Part shown: positions 56,434-64,000 of the stretch, piece after piece
Layout of the letters: every line of letters begins with the position of its first letter
Numbering within the stretch: the stretch's first letter is position 1
Origin: Diplocarpon mali
Taxonomy: Eukaryota; Ascomycota; Leotiomycetes; Helotiales; Drepanopezizaceae
Direction: 5' to 3'
NCBI GenBank assembly: GCA_024741835.1
Contig: JAENRP010000144.1
Coordinates: 35,695-99,694 of the forward strand
Length of the DNA stretch: 64,000 nucleotides
Made by a program: the position numbers and the translations under genes
The notes under the pieces: generated by a model
The model's database searches: none
Told to the model about the DNA's origin: nothing
Seen by the model: the letters and a program-made list of their open reading frames with translations, nothing else

Positions 56434-59400
56434 ATGATAAGTAAAGCCGCTAATAATACTAAAGTCGAGGTTATACTCGAATAGGCCAACTATTAAGAGT
56501 AGAGACCGACAGTTATTAGGACTCTAGTAGCTAATGGCTATATTTCCTATGCTCTCGGCCCTATTCCTCTACGCCCCTCCTCCTCTAAGGGAGACGGTAA
56601 ATAGGAGAAGAAAAATCAAGAGGCTATAGCTATTATAGCTAAAAGCCTTTCTTCCCTAATTAGCGAGAAGTATAAGAATGAGATTGTTGCTAAAGACGCT
56701 TATACTCTTTAGAATGCTATTAGAGATAGCAAAGGCACTCTTATAAATAATATAGAAGCTTATACAAACCTGATTAAGGAATTTTATAAGGCCAAATATA
56801 TACTATACTTCGAATCTCTTAAAGACTACGTTTAAAGGCTAAAAGGCATCCAAGCTTACTTAAAAGGCTATAATAACCCCTTAAACGATAGTCAGATAAT
56901 AAACCAGCTGATTACTAGCCTCCCTCTTATTAGAATATAGTCCTTAGTACAACTTTAGCTTAAAGATAAAGATAAGACCTTCTAATAGACGATTATAGTA
57001 ATCGAATAATACAAATAACTGTATAAGGAATAGCTTAAAGTAACCTCGATTGCTACGCAATCAGCGGCCTTAAATATAGAAGCCAATCTCTCTTAAGAGA
57101 GCTATAGCAAAGGCAAAGGAGGCAGATTTAAAGGAAGAAGAGATAGAGGAAGAGGCGACAGAGGAAGAGGAGGAATATAATATAGAGGAATATAGAAAGG
57201 AGGAATAGAGAGGAAGGGAAATTGTTATCACTATAGTAAATTAGGCTATTAGAAATCAAAGTGCTAGTTTAAGAAGAGAGGAGATAAAGCCAGAGCTTAG
57301 ATAGCTAAAGATAATATAACCTTATCTATCTACTCTTATTCCTTAATATATAAAATCGCTATAATAACAGAAGCTATTGAAACAGCTCTAAGCTTAGTAA
57401 TAGATCAGCCTTCTTAAAAGGTAGACTCCGGCACTATAAGATACTTCTTTAAAGTATAGAACAATTTTATTAAAATCAGGAAGTAGAATAACTCAAAGCA
57501 AGTCAGAATAGCAAACGGCGCGCTCTTAAAAGCAATTGGCTATAGAGACTATATTATTAATAATAAACTAACACTATATAATATATAATATATTCTATCA
57601 TTTAGCAATACTCGACTTATATTAGTCTCAAAGCTCAGCGACGATAATATTACTATAATCTTTAGTAAAGAAGAGGCAAAAGGGTATTAAGGCGACGATA
57701 TAGTATTTACTATACTATAACTTAATAGATTATTTACTTTATCTCGATCGCATACTGCTATTGCACTTAAAGCAAACAAAAAGGCTACGAATCCTAAAGC
57801 AGAGGAAAAAGCTATAAATCTTAGCCCTATACAACCTTTAGAATTGATTAATATAGAGACGACACCTTAAAACTCGAATAAAACGGATTTAAAGCTCTTT
57901 TATAAGAGACTAGGCCACCTTAACTATACTAAGCTAAAGAAGCTAGTCGATAACAACTATAGCCTAAGTATAAAAGCTCGAATCGCTTTAAAAGGAGAGA
58001 GAAACTGCAAAAGCTGCTTAGCCAGCAAAATAAAGGAGCAATTTAATAAGAAGATAGATATAAGAATAGATAAGATCTATAAAAGACTCTACGCTGATAT
58101 ATCTAGTACTTTACCGCTATTAATTAAAGGGTATCGCTACTTCCTACTAATAGTAGATAACGCTTGCAAATGCTATTGGATAAGGCTACTAAAGAATAAG
58201 AGTGCCGATAAAATACAGCCAAAAATCAGAGATTTAAAGAAGCAATTAGAGATAGAGAACTCTACTTCAGTAGTATACTAGAGGTCTGATAATAGTATAA
58301 GAGAATTCGGAGACAGATTCCTACTATAGCTAGCAGAAGGAGGTATAACCCCTGAACCTTTACCTACTTATAAGCATAGTTTAAATAGCGTTATTAAATA
58401 TTAGATATACAAAATTACAAAAATAGCTTATTCTTACATATACAACGCCAAGATAAATAGCTATATATAATACTACGCCTTAGAATAGGCCTATAGGCTA
58501 AAGAATAGGAGGCCTACAAAGGCACTACCTTTTAAAGAGCTTAAAGGCCTAACTCTATTAAAGGCATACTCAAAACGTACAGAAGATCTGTCAAAAATCA
58601 GAGTATTTAAGTCAAGAGCGTTCCTATTAAATAATAGAGGAAATGGCCTAGGTAAGTTCGAATCAAGAACTATAAGAGGAGCTTAGATACTTATAAGTAT
58701 AATAAGCTTAAAGACGTATAAGCTACTAAACGTCGAGACTTTAAAAGAACTAATATCTACTAACATCAAATTTGACAAATACTCAACGTATAATATAAGA
58801 GAAGTACAGTAGGAAAGACCGCAGAAAAAGAGGCTAGCACATAGTACTATAAGCTCAATAAGACCTATAAGGCCAGTAGATATTACTAAAAGACCTCTTA
58901 TACAAGCTATAGAAAGGCTAGTATATAAAACTAAAAGAGTATATAATACTAAAAGACCTATAACATTAGAATTATTAGAAAATAGGCAAGCTAAAGTAAA
59001 AGGTACTATACCTCAAAGGGTAATAGAAAACATCCTTAAAGCGTCTGATTAGCGCATTCTAAAGCAAATAGAGACTCCTACCTTATAGTATAGTAGGAAG
59101 TTGAAGCTAAAACGAGTATTTAATAAGGTTAATATGCAAAAGAGTGCGTTAACTTCTATAGGAAATCAACCAACTATTCCTATAGAGGTAATATTAGTAT
59201 ATAACGCATTAAGTCAAAATCCAAAAGAATAGAGAGAAGTAATACTAAATGAATTTGAAGCTATAAAATCAGCAGGAACCTTTAAAATAATATTAAGTAA
59301 ACCTCCTATTAAGAGAAAACTAATAAAATCGAAATTAGTTTTGCGAAATAAGATTATAAATAGAATATTAGTAAGAAGAAAGGCTCAAATTGTACTAAAA

Positions 59401-60819
59401 GGCTATAAGCAATAGTATAAGGTAGATTACTTTAATACTTTTGCTAGTATTATTAGGCATATAACTCTACGAGTTCTACTCGCCTTTATAGCCTTAAGAG
59501 ACTTAGAAATCGAGCAAATCGATATCAATATAGCCTTCTTAAATGCGTACTTAGCTAAAGACGTATATATAGCACTACTAGACGATAAATGCGACCTATT
59601 CTACAAATTATACCTATATCTTTAAGGAAAATAAGCTTATATTAAGCTTTTAAGGTTATTATACAGCTTAAAACAAGTACCTTAAGAATAGTGGCTATTA
59701 GTCAAAGATAAAATAGAGAAGGCTGGCCTATAAAGCGCTAAAGCAGATCCAAATCTATTTATATAGGAAAATCAAGCTAATAATACAACTACATATATAT
59801 TAGTCTTTATAAATAATATACTAATTATTAGAAAACAATAAGATTGCAATTACTTTAAAAAGAAGATTCTTAATACTTAGAAAGGAAAAGACCTAGGGCC
59901 AATTAGCACCTTTATTAGAATATAAGTTAAACGAGATCGCAAAGCTAAAATACTACAAATCCATTAAACAGACTATATTAAAAAGATTCTTAATAAATTT
60001 AGAATAGCTAATTGCAAAGGAAATAACCTGCTAGCCTTAGCTAGTATAGTATTAAGGAAATTAGGTATAAATAAAGCTTATACTAATAAGCTACTACAAC
60101 CTGATAATATCTTACTTTACTAGCAGATTATAAGAAGCGTTATATACCCTTTGAACCTTATAAGGCTAAATATCTCCTATATTATCAGCCAATTGGTATA
60201 GTATATAGCAACCCCTTTATAAGATCACCTCTAAGCTATAAAACCCCTCTTGCGATATTTATAAAAGACCGCCGAAGATGGAATTATATATGGAAAAGGC
60301 GAACCAAATCAATTCGACGCTTATAAAAATACTACTTAAGCTACTGAGAACGATAGGAAGTCATTCTAAAGCTGGCTTATTAAGTATAATAGAGGAGTTG
60401 TTAGCTAGGCTGCGAATAGGCAAAAATCTACTTCTCTAAGTAGTGAATAAGCCGAGATAATAGCAGCTTCTAATAGCTTAAGAGAGGTAGCTTAAATGCT
60501 AAAGCTATTCGCCGACCTTAATATACAACTCGATCGATTACCTTATTTATAGCTTAATAACGAAGGAGTAAGATCTCTTATTAAAGAGCGAAAATTTTCA
60601 ACTAAATCGAAGCATATCGACGTCCGACACTTCTATATAAGGGACGATATGGTAGCTAAAGGCAAGATGATAGTAGCTCATATACCTAGAAACGATAATA
60701 TGGCAGATTCCCTTATAAAAGCTCTGCTAGGACCCGCTTTCGAGAAATACAAGGGTTATATAGGCCTATTAGAGCGAAAATCGACAAAAGAAGGCTATAT
60801 AAAGGGAGGAAACCCATAG
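56434..60819 (+). pseudogene. Copia gag-pol, single frame with many stops
   Basis: From ATG 56434 to TAG 60817-60819 one frame can be followed without indel (1,462 codons), checked at gag-pre-integrase (RLGHLNYTKLKKL, 57907), reverse transcriptase (RKAQIVLKGYK, about 59377) and RNase H (HIDVRHFYIRD, 60613). Integrase core pieces DISSTL, FLLIVDNA and RSDNSIREFG are visible. The catalytic YVDD position now reads FINN. Roughly 50-60 in-frame stops are present, nearly all TAG, as expected from CAG to TAG or TGG to TAG changes. A basic Gly/Arg stretch (GRGDRGRGG) near 57130-57170 marks the gag nucleocapsid. Described as a decayed mobile-element gene only. Confidence 0.88.
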
Positions 60820-60885
60820 GAAAGCTATATATAGGGAGGAAATCTACAATACGACTATATAAAGGGTGAAAAGCTATGATATAGC
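60790..60885 (+). repeat. Three imperfect direct repeats near the 3' end of copia
   Basis: The unit CTATATAAAGGGAGGAAA recurs with changes at about 60796, 60824 and 60853. It lies just after the pol stop and before the purine run. Function unknown. Confidence 0.6.
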
Positions 60886-61075
60886 TAAGTCAGGGGTACT
60901 CTTATACTATAACGCACGTTTTTATACTGCGGGGCGGCTGAACTCCATATAAGGGAGACGTAGGCGCCATATACTAGAGAGTATATTATAGGAGTTAATA
61001 AGGCCTAGACTATATAAAAAAAAAAAATATGGGGCTCTTTACTCTGAGTTCTATAGAGGTTTGTAGTAGGGGGCA

Positions 61076-61209
61076 TGTTAGAAATATACAAGGTACGGAG
61101 ATTACCGCACAGAGCGGAGGCTAAGGCTTGGTAAGCCTACGTAAGCCTACCTTGTATATATACTACTTCAGCTCTCTAGAACTAGAATACACACCTTCAG
61201 ATTCTGTCA
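61076..61209 (+). repeat. 3' LTR of copia element
   Basis: 134 bp, TGTTAG to GTCA, canonical TG...CA ends. It is followed at once by the target duplicate GTATG. Confidence 0.92.
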
Positions 61210-61304
61210 GTATGAAGTGCAAACGACGATGTTAGATGTCTTGATCTCTAAGAGAGCTCTTTAACTACGAGCTGTTTAAGGTGAGCGCAGTCTTAGCACT
61301 GCCA

Positions 61305-61385
61305 CTAAGTTAAATAATAAGTCATATAATCTATTATATATATAATAGATTATATAATAGGTTATATAATAGATTATATAATAAG
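61305..61385. repeat. AT-rich palindromic block
   Basis: Repeated ATAGATTATATAATA units around a self-complementary CTATTATATATATAATAG core. It could form a hairpin; probably decayed repeat sequence. Confidence 0.6.
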
Positions 61386-61535
61386 CGTACCTATAATACA
61401 CCCCTTTAAGGAGACCTTTAGAGGTACTCGCCAGTATATATATAACGTTATAACTTTTGTTATAATATACAGTTTCGTTTAAAAAATCAACTTACAGATA
61501 TAAGAAATAGAGTAAAGTTTCGCTAGCGCGCTCTG

Positions 61536-61969
61536 TATCACGGTTGCGACAGAAGCACAAGACTGTCAGAGCATATGCGATAGAAATAGTAGTATAAACA
61601 GAGACGAAACCGACTAATATAAGAGATATACTGCCTCTTAGCTATACCTTTCCTTTGATAGATAGAATATAAGTTATTAATAGAGATCGAAGTCTATAGG
61701 TCTTAGGTTAAGGAGGGTATATTAAAAGGGAGGTTTCTTACCTTATACTTACTGTCACGGTACGACAAAAAGCATGGAACTATTAGAATAGGTGCGGTAG
61801 AGATAGTAGTATAAACAGAAGCGAAATAGACTAATATAATAGATACGCCGCACCTTTGCTATACCTTTCCTTTAATAGATAGAATATGACTTATTGATAG
61901 AAATCGACTTCTATAAGTCTTAGGTTAAAGAGGGCATGTTAAAAGAGAGGTTTCCTATTTTATACTTAC
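61536..61969 (+). repeat. 217-bp direct tandem duplication
   Basis: Two adjacent copies of 217 bp each: 61536-61752 (TATCACGG...) and 61753-61969 (TGTCACGG...). Both end in TTATACTTAC. Shared blocks are TAGTAGTATAAACAGA, GCTATACCTTTCCTTT and GTCTTAGGTTAA. They differ at many sites, so the duplication is old. The TGTCACGG start recalls fungal gypsy LTR ends, but no CA terminus is seen; tandem LTRs are one explanation. Confidence 0.75.
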
Positions 61970-64000
61970 TCTTTAGCTTTGAATTTTATATATTTAAGTA
62001 GCCTTAATCTTAATAACTTTATCGACTTATACCTGTGGTGCGGTCGGCTAGAGGGCCTTCATTAGGTCGCTCAGGAGGCTTGCAGAAGTAAGGGAAGATG
62101 ATTAATTGTATTATTATCTAATATATATATGGTAAGGAGACTTCGGAAAGAAAAGGGAGAGTCTATGACTTAGTAGAGTTATATAGAGAGTCTTTAGAAT
62201 AAGTGGAGACTCCGCTTATTCTATACGATACACCTCTTAGTTAGGCGATGCTTTTAAAATTGCTTAGCTATATAAATAAAACAAAGGAAAGAATAGTAGT
62301 TATAAAGAAAAGAGGCTTTATCTTATATGCTGCCCCTTTAGATATTATTCCTTTTAGAACAAGAAGGGTTGCTATAAGCAATAAGCGCGCTTAGGAATCT
62401 TTGCGATTTTATACTAATGCTCTATTAGGCTTCTTATAAAGTATTTCTATTGCAAAGGTTCTCCTTCCCTTCTTTTAAAAATAACCCTCCTTTATCATTT
62501 AAAAATATCGTCTTTATACTAATAATTTTTAAATATAAAAGGAACTCTTGCTTATTATAGCCTTAGCTGCCTTTGCAAAGTAAGACCCTTAAAGTCCTTA
62601 TACCCTATGTTATTATACTAACTTTGCGCTAGGTCGCTAGCGCTCCCTTAGGAGCTATAACCCTAGTGCGCTTGTCTTAACGCCTGCTAGGCAATAAGCT
62701 GCTACTGCCGTCGCCGCCGCCTTTGCTGCTGCTGCTACTACTGCTACTGCCTAAGAGCCCTGCTTCTGCTACGTATTATATGCTAGAGCCTATAATAGAA
62801 TATAATAACGCGTGCGTATACTGCATTATATATAAGAGTACTAATAATCTCGATTGTTAGTGCTTTAATAGTACCTTTAGTACGCATTATATCTATTATA
62901 CTATGCTAAGCAATAGCTACTAGCAGGCCAGCGGCCCTCTTCTTACCTCTTAAGAGGCTATTGTATCGGCTTACGCTTATAATACCTTTAAAGAGGAGGT
63001 AGTACTACTACTTAATATAGTAAAGGGTACGCTTTAGAGCTTTTATAGTACGTCTTATTAAGTCTTATTAAGTTCTAAGTTGATTTTTAAAAGATAGGAG
63101 CGATCGGACCCTAGTATTAAAAGGGCCTGCTACTCTTATAAGTGGTAGTACTACTGCCTCCCTTGCTTTTAGCATACTATTCCCATTTGCTCTTAGCCCT
63201 TTTAGCTCAGACCTATTCGCCTTTGCTATCGCCGCCGCTCTTATCCCCTTTGCCTCTACTATCGCCGCTGCTGCTATAGTCTCCCCCTTTATCTCCCTAG
63301 CCCTTGCTATTGCTACGCCTGTCCTCGCCCCTGCTACCCTTGCCTTTATCGCCCCCGCCGTACCCCCTGCCTTTGCCCTTGCTATTGCTAGTATATTCGC
63401 CAGTAGGCCTCTGGCTAAGGGAGTGCCTTTAGGCCTCTCTTAAGAGGAGATCTATATAGAGCTTATAGCTATAGCTTTATAGCTCTTAGCCCTAGCTAGG
63501 AGAATCTAAGAGAGGGTTGCACCTTATAATAGTAGCTTAAGAACATTACCTATCTTATATTTTAAAAAAGGAGAAGCTTTTATAATACGCTTTATAAGAG
63601 AAAACAAATAAATATGATTATAAGAGAGTAGGAGCTTATAAGTATAAGTCTTTTAGTAATAAGTAATTACTTGCTAATAAGTGTAAATTGCTAAACGATT
63701 GTTTAAAAGCTTTAAAGGTTTAATAAACAAATAAAGCTCTTAAACTTCTAGCGGTTTAGGTTCTTAATAAGCCTATTTATATATATTTCCTTAGTAAAGA
63801 GGTAGATTATTTAAAAGCTTCTTCTTTAATACTCTTAGCGGATCTATATATTACTGATTTTAATATATCAAAGGCTTATCTTAATCTTCTTATTCTTTAT
63901 AATAATTAGCCGAATTGTCTTTTAATTATTGCAATATATATTCTATTTAAAGAGGGAGTTTATATAAATCTTTTTAAAAAGGCGTTTTATAGCTATTATC
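61970..64000. other. AT-rich, repeat-derived DNA without an intact gene
   Basis: Continues to the window end with stops in every frame. One patch at about 62700-63420 is richer in GCC/GCT triplets (for example GCCGTCGCCGCCGCC) and one reading near 62805-62860 shows CVYC then DC-x-C spacing like a zinc knuckle. This suggests a decayed gag or ORF1 of another retroelement. I cannot classify it further. Confidence 0.5.

Larger units (their letters stand above)
56119..61209 (+). mobile_element. Complete Ty1/copia LTR retrotransposon, RIP-degraded
   Basis: A 5,091-bp element with two 134-bp LTRs, flanked by the 5-bp duplication GTATG (56114-56118 and 61210-61214). Internal order is gag, integrase, reverse transcriptase, RNase H, which is the copia order. 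A primer-site candidate TAGTAGCAATTCC abuts the 5' LTR; it would be TGGTAGC before a G-to-A change. A purine run TAGTAGGGGG lies just before the 3' LTR. All seven LTR differences are transitions. The coding frame has dozens of stops but no frameshift. Position inside other repeat sequence shows nesting. The element is dead as a protein coder. Confidence 0.92.

Noticed and set aside
58655..58680. GTTCGAATC resembling a tRNA T-loop
   Set aside because: Lies inside copia pol in frame, with no cloverleaf around it.

Overview
The window is nuclear DNA from a filamentous ascomycete (Pezizomycotina). The signs are short introns of about 45-130 bases with fungal branch and acceptor sites, compact genes on both strands, fungal families throughout (Adp1-type ABC transporter, squalene synthase, Fab1, Gpi14, Sym1), and a repeat block with point mutations typical of RIP (repeat-induced point mutation). 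The class cannot be fixed from sequence alone; a leotiomycete-like genome is a guess. Exon models were built by hand from reading frames, splice signals and family conservation. No transcript data were used.

Layout. 0.1-5.2 kb: an aminotransferase and an Adp1-like ABC transporter, divergent. 6.3-16.6 kb: Nbs1 (DNA-break repair), a membrane-anchored cytochrome b5-like protein, a serine-rich coiled-coil protein and a Caj1/Djp1-type J protein. 17-22.6 kb: a UDP-rhamnose synthase (3,5-epimerase/4-reductase) beside two SLC35E3/NST-KT-type nucleotide-sugar transporter paralogues. 23.5-25.1 kb: squalene synthase ERG9. 25.1-28.4 kb: gene-poor, with one coding-like remnant. 28.4-46 kb: an acidic hypothetical protein, an F-box protein with a 10-codon uORF, Gpi14/PIG-M, Trax, Sym1/Mpv17, eIF4E, an ACSF3-like malonyl-CoA synthetase divergent from a mitochondrial BolA protein, and a large protein tentatively related to the shelterin subunit TPP1/Tpz1. 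46.9-54.7 kb: the 2,498-residue PI3P 5-kinase Fab1.

At about 55.93 kb composition changes sharply. A truncated acyl-CoA dehydrogenase pseudogene ends exactly where a shortened LTR begins. From there to 64 kb the DNA is AT-rich and repeat-derived. It holds a complete 5.09-kb Ty1/copia element (134-bp LTRs, GTATG target duplication) whose gag-pol runs in one unbroken frame interrupted only by point-mutation stops, mostly TAG. It also holds a 217-bp tandem duplication and further unclassified remnants.

Two arrangements suggest shared function. The UDP-rhamnose synthase and the transporters fit a synthesis-and-transport locus. The BolA and ACSF3-like genes share a 286-bp promoter, and both families feed mitochondrial lipoylation. 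A third notable feature is unusually frequent GC-AG introns: up to four of about 43 modelled introns, in NBS1 (two), ERG9 and eIF4E.
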